Position numbers and translations under genes: made by a program
Part shown: positions 32,034-40,549 of the stretch, in pieces
Layout of the letters: each line of letters starts with the position of its first letter
Position numbering within the stretch: position 1 is the stretch's first letter
Notes under the pieces: generated by a model
What the model saw: the letters and a program-made list of their open reading frames with translations, nothing else
Database searches by the model: none
Told to the model about the DNA's origin: nothing
Source of the DNA: Lentzea tibetensis
GTDB lineage: Bacteria > Actinomycetota > Actinomycetes > Mycobacteriales > Pseudonocardiaceae
Length of the DNA stretch: 64,000 nucleotides
Reading direction: 5' to 3'
Assembly (NCBI RefSeq): GCF_007845675.1
Contig: NZ_VOBR01000004.1
Span: 199,719-263,718 of the forward strand

Positions 32034-32914
32034 CCGAGGCGGCGAAGTCCTGGTACCTGCTGTCGAGGTCGTTCGACTACCTGGGCACCACGTTCTTCCT
32101 GGGCGGCATGGCGTTCGTGGCGATGCTGTGGCCGGACGGCGCGAGCACCGCGCGCGTGCGCAGGCTGCTCGGGTTCGGCTGGCTGTGCGGCTTCGCGGGC
32201 TCGGCCGCCGGGCTGTGCTTCCAGGCGGCGTGGGTCGCGGGCAGGCCACCGGGCGAGGCGTTCACGCTGGCGGTCGTCGGACCGGTGCTGGACAGCGAGT
32301 TCGGCAGGCTGTGGGTCGCGCGGGTGCTGCTGTGGGTGCTCGGGCTGGTCGTGCTGATCGACCTGGCCCGCCGCGGCGCGCCGGCCGCACGATCGCTCGC
32401 GTGGCGCGTCGGTGCGCTCGCGGTCGGGCTGGGTGTGTTGCGCACCAACGGGATGACCGGCCACGCGGTGGACCTGCCCGGCTGGGGACAGGTCGCGGTG
32501 TTCGTGCACCTGCTCGTCGTCAGCCTGTGGATCGGTGGGCTCGCGGTGCTGCTGCTCGCCGTCCTGCCCGGACGCGACCGCGCCGTGCTCGCCGCCGTCC
32601 TGCCGCGCTACTCGAAGCTCGCGATGGTCTCCGTCGCCACGCTCACCGCCGCGGGCGCGCTGCTCGCGTGGCGGCTCGTCGGCTCGGTCGACTCGCTGCT
32701 GCACACCGGCTACGGCCGGATTCTGCTGATCAAGCTCGCCGCGTTCGCGGTGATGCTGCTCGCCGGACTGGCGAGCAAGACCTGGGTCGACCGGCGCATG
32801 AAGGTCGCCGCCGACACCAGGACGCTCGCCATCTCGGTCACCGTCGAGACGGTCCTCGCCGTCGCCGTACTCGGGGTGGCCGCTTTCCTCGTCACGACCG
32901 GTCCCGGTCGCTGA
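32030..32914 (+). CDS. CopD-family copper resistance membrane protein
   Basis: A 294-residue membrane protein with about eight helices. The region GQVAVFVHLLVVSLWIGG has the conserved His and Trp of CopD domains, which act with periplasmic copper carriers in copper transport; IKLAAFAVMLLAGLASKTW is the second family signature. CopC is not encoded here; two cupredoxins follow instead and could play the extracellular copper-carrier role. Confidence 0.82.
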   Translation: MTEAAKSWYLLSRSFDYLGTTFFLGGMAFVAMLWPDGASTARVRRLLGFGWLCGFAGSAAGLCFQAAWVAGRPPGEAFTLAVVGPVLDSEFGRLWVARVLLWVLGLVVLIDLARRGAPAARSLAWRVGALAVGLGVLRTNGMTGHAVDLPGWGQVAVFVHLLVVSLWIGGLAVLLLAVLPGRDRAVLAAVLPRYSKLAMVSVATLTAAGALLAWRLVGSVDSLLHTGYGRILLIKLAAFAVMLLAGLASKTWVDRRMKVAADTRTLAISVTVETVLAVAVLGVAAFLVTTGPGR

Positions 32915-32934
32915 TGCACCAGAAAGGATCCACT

Positions 32935-33792
32935 GTGGACAAACCAACTCGGTTCGCCGTGCTGCTGGCGGCGCTCGGCATCGCGGGGACGGCGATGTGC
33001 CTCAACCTCGTGGGCGCGGGCCAGGCGGCACCGGTGGGCGTCGACCTCGCCGCGCAGCAGCAACAGGTGCAGGCCGCGGCGACGACCAAGGTCGAGATCA
33101 TGAACTACGCCTACTCGCCGTCGGCGCTGACCGTGGCGCCCGGCGACACGGTCGTCTGGACGAACCACGACTCGGCACCGCACAACGTGGTCGTGACCTC
33201 GGGCCCGGAGAAGTTCACCTCGCCCACCCTGCAGCAGGGGCAGACCTACACCTACACGTTCACCAAGGCGGGCACGTACCAGTACTACTGCTCGATCCAC
33301 CCGGACATGAAGGCGTCGGTCACCGTGTCCGGCGGCACGACGCCGCCGACCACGACTCCTCCGACCACCACGCCACCGGTCACCACGACCCCGCCGACCG
33401 GCCATCCGACGACCCACCCCAGCTCGCCGACCAGCACGCCGCCGACCAGCGGTGACTGCGTGTCGAAGGAAGCGCTCGCCCCGTTCGTCGCCCACCTCAA
33501 GGCGGCGCACCTGGAGACTTCGCCGCTCCAGCAGGTGAACGACGTGCTGGCGTTCGACAACTACATCAAGGCGCACACGGTGCTGCTGGAGCAGATGCTC
33601 GACCCGGCACTCGGCTCGTCGCTGCCCCAGGACGTGCTCGCGCCGTTCATCGCGCACGTGAAGGCGGCGCACCTGGAGACCTCGCCGGTGCAGCAGGTCA
33701 ACGACGCGCTGGCGTTCGACAACTACATCAAGGCGCACACCGTGCTCCTCGAGCAGATGCTCGACCCGGCGTTCAACCAGGCGATCTGCTGA
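32935..33792 (+). CDS. secreted cupredoxin with duplicated helical repeats
   Basis: A 285-residue exported protein. A signal peptide (VLLAALGIAGTAMCLNLVGA) is followed by a plastocyanin/amicyanin-like domain (NYAYSPSALTVAPGDTVVW) whose type 1 copper ligands are the His of DSAPHNV and Cys/His/Met of YYCSIHPDM. A Thr/Pro linker leads to two near-identical 45-residue repeats starting at LAPF and ending at LDPA. The start GTG 32935 follows AAAGG at 7 nt; ATG 32914 is an alternative. The stop overlaps the next gene (TGATG). Confidence 0.82.
   Translation: MDKPTRFAVLLAALGIAGTAMCLNLVGAGQAAPVGVDLAAQQQQVQAAATTKVEIMNYAYSPSALTVAPGDTVVWTNHDSAPHNVVVTSGPEKFTSPTLQQGQTYTYTFTKAGTYQYYCSIHPDMKASVTVSGGTTPPTTTPPTTTPPVTTTPPTGHPTTHPSSPTSTPPTSGDCVSKEALAPFVAHLKAAHLETSPLQQVNDVLAFDNYIKAHTVLLEQMLDPALGSSLPQDVLAPFIAHVKAAHLETSPVQQVNDALAFDNYIKAHTVLLEQMLDPAFNQAIC
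33475..33771 (+). repeat. tandem 135-bp repeat within the cupredoxin gene
   Basis: Two copies, 33475-33609 and 33637-33771, offset by 162 bp and nearly identical at DNA level. Each encodes a 45-residue helical unit containing KAAHLETSP, QQVND and FDNYIKAHTVLLEQMLDPA. Conservation at synonymous positions suggests a recent duplication. Confidence 0.85.
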
Positions 33793-34340
33793 TGAGGCGC
33801 GGCCTGGCCAGTGCCGTCCTGGCCGCGCTCGCCGTGCTGACCGCGTTCAGCACGGCGCCTGCGGGCGCGGCAACGCACCAGATCCCCATCGCCCAGTACT
33901 CCTACATGCCGCCCGCCATGACCGTGCGGGTCGGCGACGTCGTCACGTGGACCAACCAGGACCAGGCACCGCACGACGTCGCGGCGGGCACGTTCCGCTC
34001 GCCGATGCTCGAGACCGGCCAGTCGTGGAGCTACACGTTCACCCAGCCCGGCACGTTCGACTACGTCTGCTCCATCCACCCGGACATGCGGGCGCGGATC
34101 ACCGTGCTGGCAGCGGAAACCACTCAACCGTTGGCGCGGGAACCCGTCCAGACCACAACGGAGGCGGCAGCAGCACCGACCACCACCACAACCGCCGCCA
34201 CGACCACCGCGGTCGCCGCGGCTGTCGTGCCGGCGCAGAAACCGAACGCACTCGACCCGATGTTGCTGCTCGCCGGTCTGGTCGCGGCCGTCACCACGTT
34301 GTGCCTCCTGCTGATCGGCTCACGACCAGACCGCGCCTAG
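33792..34340 (+). CDS. membrane-anchored cupredoxin
   Basis: A 182-residue protein: signal peptide ending AGAAT, a cupredoxin domain with copper ligands in DQAPHDV and YVCSIHPDM, then a long Thr/Ala linker and a C-terminal membrane helix (DPMLLLAGLVAAVTTLCLLL) with a short basic tail. It should hold copper at the outer face of the membrane. Coupled to the preceding cupredoxin by TGATG. Together with the CopD-like protein it forms a copper handling module. Confidence 0.85.
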   Translation: MRRGLASAVLAALAVLTAFSTAPAGAATHQIPIAQYSYMPPAMTVRVGDVVTWTNQDQAPHDVAAGTFRSPMLETGQSWSYTFTQPGTFDYVCSIHPDMRARITVLAAETTQPLAREPVQTTTEAAAAPTTTTTAATTTAVAAAVVPAQKPNALDPMLLLAGLVAAVTTLCLLLIGSRPDRA

Positions 34341-34341
34341 C

Positions 34342-34896
34342 TCAGCAGTTCCTGCTGACCACGTTGCGGTGCTCGGGACCGCCGTAGGTCACGCCGTTGA
34401 ACACGGCCTTGACCCGCTCGGTGCCGGGCGCGCCCCACGACGCCCTGCCGTCGTTGTTGGCGTCGTACGCCTGCTCGAAGTGCAGGTGCGGGTGGTTGTT
34501 GGCACCCGGCCCGGTCTTGCCGACGCGGCCGATCAGCTGCCCGCGCTTCACCCGCGCACCCACCGCGACCGCACGCGACTGGAGGTGGATCTGCGTGGTG
34601 AACCAGCGGCCACCGTGGTTGATCTGGATCATGTTGCCGGCGTTCGAGTGGTAGAACGACTGGTTGACGACTCCGTCGGCGGACGCGAGCACCGGCGCGC
34701 CCTCGGTGCCGACCTGGTTGGGCTCCTTGACCATGTCGAGCGCGGGCGCGTGACCCCAGGTGTTCAGCCGCCAGCTCGTGTTGCACTGGAACGGCAGCTG
34801 GAACGCGGGCTTCGCGAGCGCCTGTCCGACGAACGGTCCGCCCAGCAGCATGGCCGTGGCGAGTGACGCGATCGTCAGCCGTTTCGTGGTGAACAT
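34342..34896 (-). CDS. M23 family peptidase (LytM-like)
   Basis: A 184-residue secreted protein. After the signal peptide (MLLGGPFVGQALA) comes a compact LytM-like domain: the putative zinc ligands lie in HAPALDM and PHLHFE, with GRVGKTGPGANNHPHLHFEQ the best-conserved stretch. M23 enzymes cut peptide bridges in peptidoglycan. The first motif has four residues between His and Asp rather than the usual three. ATG 34896 is chosen (GGGGGAA upstream). Stop is 1 bp from the convergent cupredoxin gene. Confidence 0.85.
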   Translation of the reverse strand: MFTTKRLTIASLATAMLLGGPFVGQALAKPAFQLPFQCNTSWRLNTWGHAPALDMVKEPNQVGTEGAPVLASADGVVNQSFYHSNAGNMIQINHGGRWFTTQIHLQSRAVAVGARVKRGQLIGRVGKTGPGANNHPHLHFEQAYDANNDGRASWGAPGTERVKAVFNGVTYGGPEHRNVVSRNC

Positions 34897-35055
34897 CGGT
34901 TCCCCCTTCTCGTGTTCGGACGTGATCCACCCTCCCGGACCGGTCTTGCAGACGTCTTGCACGGTGCGCCACGGGGTGGATGAGGTTGGCGACGGAACCG
35001 AACCGGCATAACGTGGGTCTTACCGGTACGCAGGAGCTGCAGGAGGTGTGTCCCG

Positions 35056-35742
35056 GTGTACATCGACGAGAACGGTGCGACCGACGGCGAGCTGAAGGTC
35101 ACCGTGGCCGATGAGGAGTACACCGCTGAGGCCACCTACGACCTCGACGACGACGGCGTGAACGACAGCGCGGTGGTCGAGACCGACGACGGTGGACACC
35201 TGGCGTTCACCGACACGAACGGCGACGGCGACGCCGATCTGATGAGCACGTTCGACAAGGACGGGAAACTCCTCAGCCAAGCGCGCTTCGAAGAGAATTC
35301 GGGCGAGTGGGTCGAGGTGGCCCCGAACGACCACACGCAACAAAAGACGAATTCCACGCAGGAACAAACGATTGTCGTCGACACCGACGAAGGCGATCGC
35401 AAGGTCGGTCCGGCCACCGAGGACACCGACGGCGACGGCAGGGCCGACACCGCCGTGGTGCAGGACGACCACGGCGACACGTGGCTGTTCACCGACCGCG
35501 ACGGGGACGGCAAGGCCGACCTGTCGACCGAGATCACCCGGTCGGGCGAGGTCACGATGGCGGAACACCGCGGTGACGACTGGGTAGAGGTCGAGCACGG
35601 GCACATCGACTCGGACGGCAAGTACGTCACGGACAGCAAGAGCGGCGTGCTCGACGACACCGACGTGTGGGTCGAGGAAGAGCGCTTCGACGGGGTCGTC
35701 CGAATCGATTCGACCACCGGGCAGTGGATCAGCCCCAACTGA
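35056..35742 (+). CDS. acidic repeat protein with Ca-binding-like loops
   Basis: A 228-residue, very acidic soluble protein. It has three or more DxDGDGxxD loops (DDDGVNDS, DTNGDGDAD, DTDGDGRAD, DRDGDGKAD), each followed by a beta-strand, resembling the calcium loops of thrombospondin type 3 or FG-GAP repeats. No signal peptide is visible, so it may act inside or be exported by a non-classical route. GTG 35056 follows AGGAGG at 9 nt. I cannot assign a function. Confidence 0.72.
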   Translation: MYIDENGATDGELKVTVADEEYTAEATYDLDDDGVNDSAVVETDDGGHLAFTDTNGDGDADLMSTFDKDGKLLSQARFEENSGEWVEVAPNDHTQQKTNSTQEQTIVVDTDEGDRKVGPATEDTDGDGRADTAVVQDDHGDTWLFTDRDGDGKADLSTEITRSGEVTMAEHRGDDWVEVEHGHIDSDGKYVTDSKSGVLDDTDVWVEEERFDGVVRIDSTTGQWISPN

Positions 35743-36045
35743 AGCCCAGGTCACAGCACCGAAGGGTGCCCCAAACCACACCCAACGCCTCTTGTGTTTT
35801 CCCCGTTTAAGGGAGACATAACGCCGTCCGTGTGCTGAATCGATTCCAGAATCGGTTTTGTGAGAGAAGCCTCAGGCCAGGGGTGCGTTACCTGCCATTC
35901 ACCGGGCTAACCTCGGTTCATCCCCTACCGCAACCGCCCGGCCCCCACCGGGCGGGCGCAGCTATTTCCGAGGACGACGAAGTCCATCCACACGGACGGT
36001 GACGTGCTCGGGAGGCCGAGGCGTTCAGTCAGGAGACGAGACGAG
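35743..36045. other. pckG upstream region with two inverted repeats
   Basis: A 303-bp intergenic stretch without a gene. CGATTC (35841-35846) and GAATCG (35849-35854) form a tight palindrome with a 2-nt spacer, a possible operator. CCGCCCGG (35934-35941) and CCGGGCGG (35948-35955) form an 8-bp hairpin in the probable leader. AGGAGA precedes the pckG ATG. Confidence 0.4.
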
Positions 36046-37857
36046 ATGACGGCAGTGACCATTCCCGGTCTCGATCAGGCACCTACCAACCACGCGCGCC
36101 TGCTCGCATGGGTGCAGGAAGTCGCTGAGCTGACCTGCCCCGACGAGGTTGTTTGGGCTGATGGTTCCCAGGACGAGTGGAACCGCCTGACGCAGAAGCT
36201 CGTCGACGCGGGCACGTTCGTGCCGCTGAAGAAGAAGCCGAACTCGTTCTGGGCCGCCTCGGACCCCACGGACGTCGCGCGTGTGGAAGAGAGCACGTTC
36301 ATCTGTTCGGTGCGCGAGGAAGACTCGGGCGCGACGAACAACTGGATGGAGCCTTCAGAGATGAAGGCCATCATGACCGAGCTGTACCGCGGCTGCATGC
36401 GTGGCCGCACGATGTACGTGATCCCGTTCTGCATGGGCCCGCTCGACGCGGAGAAGCCGATGCTGGGCGTCGAGATCACCGACTCCGAGTACGTCGTCGT
36501 CTCCATGCACATCATGACCCGCATGGGCTCCAAGGCGCTCGCGGTGTTCGGCGAGGACGCGGAGTTCGTGCCCGCGCTGCACTCGCTCGGCGCGCCGCTC
36601 GAGCACGGCCAGGCCGACGTCTCGTGGCCGTGCAACGACACGAAGTACATCGTCCACTTCCCCGAGGAGCGGATGATCTGGAGCTTCGGCTCCGGCTACG
36701 GCGGCAACGCCCTGCTCGGCAAGAAGTGCTACTCGCTGCGCATCGCCTCGGTGATGGCGCGCGACGAGGGCTGGCTGGCCGAGCACATGCTGATCCTCAA
36801 GCTCACCTCGCCCGAGGACAAGGTCTACTTCATCGCGGCCGCGTTCCCGTCGGCCTGCGGCAAGACCAACCTCGCGATGCTCGAGCCGAGCATCCCCGGC
36901 TGGAAGGTCGAGACGCTCGGCGACGACATCGCCTGGATGCGCTTCGGCAAGGACGGCCGCCTGTACGCGGTGAACCCGGAGAACGGCTTCTTCGGCGTCG
37001 CGCCCGGCACGGACTACCACACCAACCCGAACGCGATGCGCACCATCGCGAAGGGCAACTCGCTGTTCACGAACGTCGCGCTGACCGACGACGGCGACAT
37101 CTGGTGGGAGGGCATGGGCGAGCCCCCGGCCCACCTCACCTCGTGGAAGCACCAGGACTGGACGCCGGACTCCGAGGAGCTGTCGTCGCACCCGAACTCG
37201 CGTTACTGCACGCCGATCGAGCAGTGCGACATCAAGGCGCCCGAGTGGGACGACCCGAACGGCGTGCCGATCTCGGCGATCTTCTTCGGCGGCCGTCGCG
37301 CCACGACGATCCCGCTGGTCACCGAGTCCCGCGACTGGCAGCACGGCACCTACATGGGCGCCACGCTGTCGTCGGAGACCACGGCCGCCGCGGTCGGCAA
37401 GACCGGTGTCGTGCGCCGCGACCCGATGGCGATGCTGCCGTTCATCGGCTACAACGCCGGTGACTACTTCCAGCACTGGGTCGACCTCGGCAAGCGCGCG
37501 GACGCGGACAAGCTGCCGAAGATCTTCTACGTCAACTGGTTCCGCCGCGGCGACGACAAGCGCTTCCTGTGGCCCGGATTCGGCGAGAACTCGCGCGTGC
37601 TGAAGTGGGCCATCGAGCGCATCGAGGGCAAGGCCGCCGCGGTCGAGACCCCGATCGGGCACGTGCCGACCGCGGCTGACCTCGACCTCGAGGGCCTCGA
37701 CACGCCGATCGAGGACATCGAGGCCGCGCTCGAGGTGAACGTCGACGAGTGGCGTGCCGAGATCCCGCTGGTCGAGGAGTGGTTCGCCAAGATCGGCGAG
37801 AAGGTCCCGACGACGCTGCGCGACGAGCTCGCCGCGCTGAAGCAGCGCCTGGGCTGA
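36046..37857 (+). CDS. pckG: phosphoenolpyruvate carboxykinase (GTP)
   Basis: A 603-residue enzyme converting oxaloacetate + GTP to PEP + CO2 + GDP, the entry to gluconeogenesis. The kinase loop [15 protein letters not shown] holds the active-site Cys and P-loop Lys; [20 protein letters not shown] is the GTP-enzyme signature that binds the guanine. Length matches the GTP family. ATG 36046 is chosen because the upstream 14 codons are Arg-rich and lack similarity. A strong terminator follows, so it is monocistronic. Confidence 0.97.
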   Translation: MTAVTIPGLDQAPTNHARLLAWVQEVAELTCPDEVVWADGSQDEWNRLTQKLVDAGTFVPLKKKPNSFWAASDPTDVARVEESTFICSVREEDSGATNNWMEPSEMKAIMTELYRGCMRGRTMYVIPFCMGPLDAEKPMLGVEITDSEYVVVSMHIMTRMGSKALAVFGEDAEFVPALHSLGAPLEHGQADVSWPCNDTKYIVHFPEERMIWSFGSGYGGNALLGKKCYSLRIASVMARDEGWLAEHMLILKLTSPEDKVYFIAAAFPSACGKTNLAMLEPSIPGWKVETLGDDIAWMRFGKDGRLYAVNPENGFFGVAPGTDYHTNPNAMRTIAKGNSLFTNVALTDDGDIWWEGMGEPPAHLTSWKHQDWTPDSEELSSHPNSRYCTPIEQCDIKAPEWDDPNGVPISAIFFGGRRATTIPLVTESRDWQHGTYMGATLSSETTAAAVGKTGVVRRDPMAMLPFIGYNAGDYFQHWVDLGKRADADKLPKIFYVNWFRRGDDKRFLWPGFGENSRVLKWAIERIEGKAAAVETPIGHVPTAADLDLEGLDTPIEDIEAALEVNVDEWRAEIPLVEEWFAKIGEKVPTTLRDELAALKQRLG

Positions 37858-37873
37858 GTTTCCGGGTGTTTCC

Positions 37874-37913
37874 GTGACCCGGTGGACAACGACGTCCACC
37901 GGGTCACTCTTTT
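37874..37913 (+). terminator. Rho-independent terminator of pckG
   Basis: GTGACCCGGTGGAC (37874-37887) pairs exactly with GTCCACCGGGTCAC (37894-37907), a 14-bp stem with a 6-nt loop, followed by TCTTTT. Confidence 0.92.
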
Positions 37914-37930
37914 GAGGTACCAATAGTGGT

Positions 37931-38149
37931 GTGACGCAGGATGACGATCTCCCCGGCGGTCTCCACTTCGACGGCTCGGCACGTGATGTCCAGGTCGGGC
38001 CGATGACCGGGATCGTGCGCTACTACCCCGTCCCTGTGGATCAGCAACCGGCCTCGCGCACCCCGTGGTGGCGCCCCATGTTGTTGTTCATCGCCGGGCT
38101 CGTCCTAGGTGTGGTGCTCGGCGCCCTGCTGTCCACCGTCGTCCTCTGA
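37931..38149 (+). CDS. small C-terminally anchored membrane protein
   Basis: A 72-residue protein with a polar N-terminus (TQDDDLPGGLHFDGSA) and one C-terminal helix (MLLFIAGLVLGVVLGALLS). The GTG start lies 18 bp after the pckG terminator and no strong ribosome binding site is seen. Function unknown. Confidence 0.6.
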   Translation: MTQDDDLPGGLHFDGSARDVQVGPMTGIVRYYPVPVDQQPASRTPWWRPMLLFIAGLVLGVVLGALLSTVVL

Positions 38150-38150
38150 G

Positions 38151-38194
38151 TTGTCCACAGGTTGTGCATGGAGTTGTGCACAGCTTGTGGACGA
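38151..38194. promoter_or_regulatory. DnaA-box cluster / hairpin
   Basis: TTGTCCACA (38151-38159) is a consensus actinobacterial DnaA box, with near-matches TTGTGCACA (38174-38182) and, on the other strand, TCGTCCACA (38194-38186). The same bases can form a 16-bp stem with two G-U pairs, so it may instead end the transcript of the small membrane gene. Confidence 0.5.
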
Positions 38195-38286
38195 AAAATT
38201 GGGAGTGAACCTCACCCCCTCCGGGTACGTCCTATATGTGAGGACGGTCACTGAAGATCGTCACCTGGAGGAAAGGGAGGTGTGCC

Positions 38287-38454
38287 GTGGGGATCGTTGC
38301 GGGAGTTGCGATGCTGGTGCTGTCCCTTGCCGCGGTGCTGATGGTCGTGATCGCGGGACTAGTTCGGGAGCGGCTTGACGCCGAGTCCCCACAATCGTCC
38401 GCTGAAGGTACGGGACGCTTCCGCGTAGCAGATGGCGTTCGTCCATCCCTCTGA
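38287..38454 (+). CDS. small single-helix membrane protein (55 aa)
   Basis: GTG 38287 has GGGAGG 6 nt upstream. The 55-residue product starts with a hydrophobic helix (GIVAGVAMLVLSLAAVLMVV) followed by a polar tail (VRERLDAESPQSS). Its 3' half overlaps the lipoprotein gene on the other strand by 96 bp. The ribosome binding site and helix support it; function unknown. Confidence 0.5.
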   Translation: MGIVAGVAMLVLSLAAVLMVVIAGLVRERLDAESPQSSAEGTGRFRVADGVRPSL

Positions 38455-39201
38455 CCAGGCCTGAGCGCCGAACGGCCGCCACGCGGCGATGACGTCGGTG
38501 CGCTTGTCCGATCCGACGTAGTCCGCGACGGCCTTCGCGCACTTGTCCTTCGCGATCGCGGTGATCTGGTCCTGCGACGGCGCGGGATCGGTGAACTTCC
38601 CCAGGGACACGACGCCCGGCACGGCCTCGCCGACGTGCGGCGTGTCGCACCCGACGAGCGCGAGCTTCGTGTCCTTGGCGGGAGAACCGGACGAGCACAG
38701 CTGGTAGGTGCCGAACCCGGAAGCGGCGAGCACGCCCTTCAGGCTTCCCTTGCGGCTCACCTTCTTCTCGTCGTTCGGCGACATCTCGATCACCGAGCAC
38801 AACCGCCAGCGCTGGCCGTCCTCCCAGCCCTTCTTGTTGGGCCAGAACGCCCACACCTGCAGCCGCGTCGCGTCCGCGTCCGCACTGCCGAGGTACTCCG
38901 TGAGCGCGTCCCGGCACGGCGGCAACGCGGCGCGGCGCAGGTCCCGCTCACTCGGGTACTCCTTGGACAGCCCCGAGATCTCGCCGACCGCGGTGATCTC
39001 GGCCTCGTGCGGTTCACCGCACGCGAGCACCTTGAAGTCGGCGGAGTTCATGCACTGCCCGAGCTTCGGCAGGTCAGGAGCGGGTGCGGAGGCGGTGCTC
39101 GGCAGCGGTCCGGGGACCGCGTACCCCCCGACGTGGATCGCGCAGGCGGACACCGCCAGCATGGTCAGAAGGACGAGCACCGCCTGTCGCACACAGTTCA
39201 C
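38359..39201 (-). CDS. lipoprotein with septum-formation-like domains
   Basis: A 280-residue lipoprotein: signal peptide with lipobox VSAC (Cys20), then two halves each with a conserved Cys pair (KVLACGEPHEAEITAVGE and LALVGCDTPHVGEAVPGV), typical of the actinobacterial septum-formation domain family (Septum_form). The repeated C..PH.xE pattern suggests a tandem domain. It overlaps the preceding pyroglutamyl-peptidase-like gene by 4 bp (ATGA), so both are co-translated. Confidence 0.78.
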   Translation of the reverse strand: MNCVRQAVLVLLTMLAVSACAIHVGGYAVPGPLPSTASAPAPDLPKLGQCMNSADFKVLACGEPHEAEITAVGEISGLSKEYPSERDLRRAALPPCRDALTEYLGSADADATRLQVWAFWPNKKGWEDGQRWRLCSVIEMSPNDEKKVSRKGSLKGVLAASGFGTYQLCSSGSPAKDTKLALVGCDTPHVGEAVPGVVSLGKFTDPAPSQDQITAIAKDKCAKAVADYVGSDKRTDVIAAWRPFGAQAWSEGWTNAICYAEASRTFSGRLWGLGVKPLPN

Positions 39202-40454
39202 ACCGCAGAGACTAGGGCTACCACCTGGTTGGCGATGTTCCGACGTTCGAGTTCGAAGGCGGCGTCGGTCAGCGCGGCCGGGTCGGTCGGCTGCCCGAGC
39301 ACCGGCGTGTGCAGGTGTCCACCGACAACGTTGTTGGCCTGCATGCCGATCCGCACCCGGTTCGCCCGGTACATGCTCTCGTTGGACAGGTAGTCACCAC
39401 CGCCACCGACCGCGGCCACCGCACCCGGCGTCGGCTGGTCCGTCCGGCAGCTCCGCGGCCCGACACCGGGCGTCGTGCCGACCGGCCACTCGCAGAACGA
39501 CAGGTTGAACGCCACCGGGTACGGCGTCGTCTTCGCGTCGATCATCTTCTGGAACGGCAACGTCGTCTCGATGAACTCGGTGGCCGGCTGCGGCCAGCCC
39601 GCCGCGTTCGGCACCGTGCCGAAGCTGCGCAGGTCGTTGTTGTCCGGGAACCCACCGCGCCACCGAGCGGCCCACCGCTCGATGTCGAACCGCCCCGGCC
39701 TGCCCTGGCTGACCGTCACGAACCCCTGCGGCTTCGCCTTGACCGCGCTCCCGTAGAACTGCTCGACGATCCCCTCGTCGAACCCGCCCCACAGCACCGG
39801 CAGCACAGCGGCCTGCACGACGACCTTGCCCTCGGGCGTGTCGATCTCCCGCCCGTCGAGCTGCAACGCCGCCGCGCCGGCAGGGTTGCTGCGCCGCACC
39901 GTGGGCCCGTTGAGCTGGAACGGGTCGAACCCGGTGAGCACGATCCGCTTGGCCTTCTTGTTCGGGAAGTTGATGTCCCCGATCCCCCTGGACGCCCAGT
40001 CCAGGCCCTGGACGAGCTTCGCCCGTTCCTGCCCGTCCAACGCGAACCGCGGCTGCCACTGCCGCAGCGCCTTGGTCATCTGCAACCGCGCCCAGTACAG
40101 CGGCCGGTCGTCGAAGACGTCGTGGGTCTGCTCCTTGCCCTGCGCCCGCTTGACCGCCGTGCGCCACAGGTCCGCGCCGGCCTGCTCGGCCGTCTGCTGC
40201 GCCTGCCGCTTGACGAACGTGCGACACAGCTTCTGCGTGAACCGCTCCACGTCGTCGTCGAACCCGGCTCGCTTCGTCAGCTCAGGACCGACAGCCGGTC
40301 CGCCGGGTGCGAGCGTGTCGTCGAGGCGCTGCTCCTCGACCGTGAGCGGCGCGGCCGCGTCGTAACAGGAGGCCTTGTCCTGCGCGTTGGCGATGCCGGG
40401 TACCGCGACCAGGCTCAACGCGACCAGGGTCACCAGTCGGGCGATGTTGTTCAC
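39198..40454 (-). CDS. secreted pyroglutamyl-peptidase-like protein (C15), altered nucleophile
   Basis: A 418-residue exported protein: signal peptide ending IANAQ, a helical region (~30-150), then a C15-like domain starting at KRIVLTGFDPFQLNG. C15 enzymes remove N-terminal pyroglutamate using a Glu-Cys-His triad. The Glu (FDIERWAAR) and His (GGHLHTPV) positions can be matched, but the Cys of VCNH is Ser here (DYLSNESMYR). It may be a serine variant or non-catalytic. GTG 40454 is the start; the longer frame runs into pxpA on the same strand without similarity. Confidence 0.75.
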   Translation of the reverse strand: MNNIARLVTLVALSLVAVPGIANAQDKASCYDAAAPLTVEEQRLDDTLAPGGPAVGPELTKRAGFDDDVERFTQKLCRTFVKRQAQQTAEQAGADLWRTAVKRAQGKEQTHDVFDDRPLYWARLQMTKALRQWQPRFALDGQERAKLVQGLDWASRGIGDINFPNKKAKRIVLTGFDPFQLNGPTVRRSNPAGAAALQLDGREIDTPEGKVVVQAAVLPVLWGGFDEGIVEQFYGSAVKAKPQGFVTVSQGRPGRFDIERWAARWRGGFPDNNDLRSFGTVPNAAGWPQPATEFIETTLPFQKMIDAKTTPYPVAFNLSFCEWPVGTTPGVGPRSCRTDQPTPGAVAAVGGGGDYLSNESMYRANRVRIGMQANNVVGGHLHTPVLGQPTDPAALTDAAFELERRNIANQVVALVSAV

Positions 40455-40549
40455 GCCGCTGATCCTCTCGGGGTGCGTGGGCCGGCAGAACCCTTCATCC
40501 GGCCCATTCCGTTGACTCTGTCCGTGTCGACAGGAATCAAGAGGGACGG

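Noticed and set aside
34897-35055. A c-di-AMP (ydaO-type) riboswitch before the M23 peptidase
   Set aside because: Such riboswitches often precede cell-wall hydrolase genes, but I could not find the conserved core in this 159-bp gap.
21165-38194. A replication origin suggested by the DnaA boxes
   Set aside because: No dnaA, dnaN or recF in the window, only two or three boxes per cluster, and each follows a stop codon; kept only as a DnaA-box finding.
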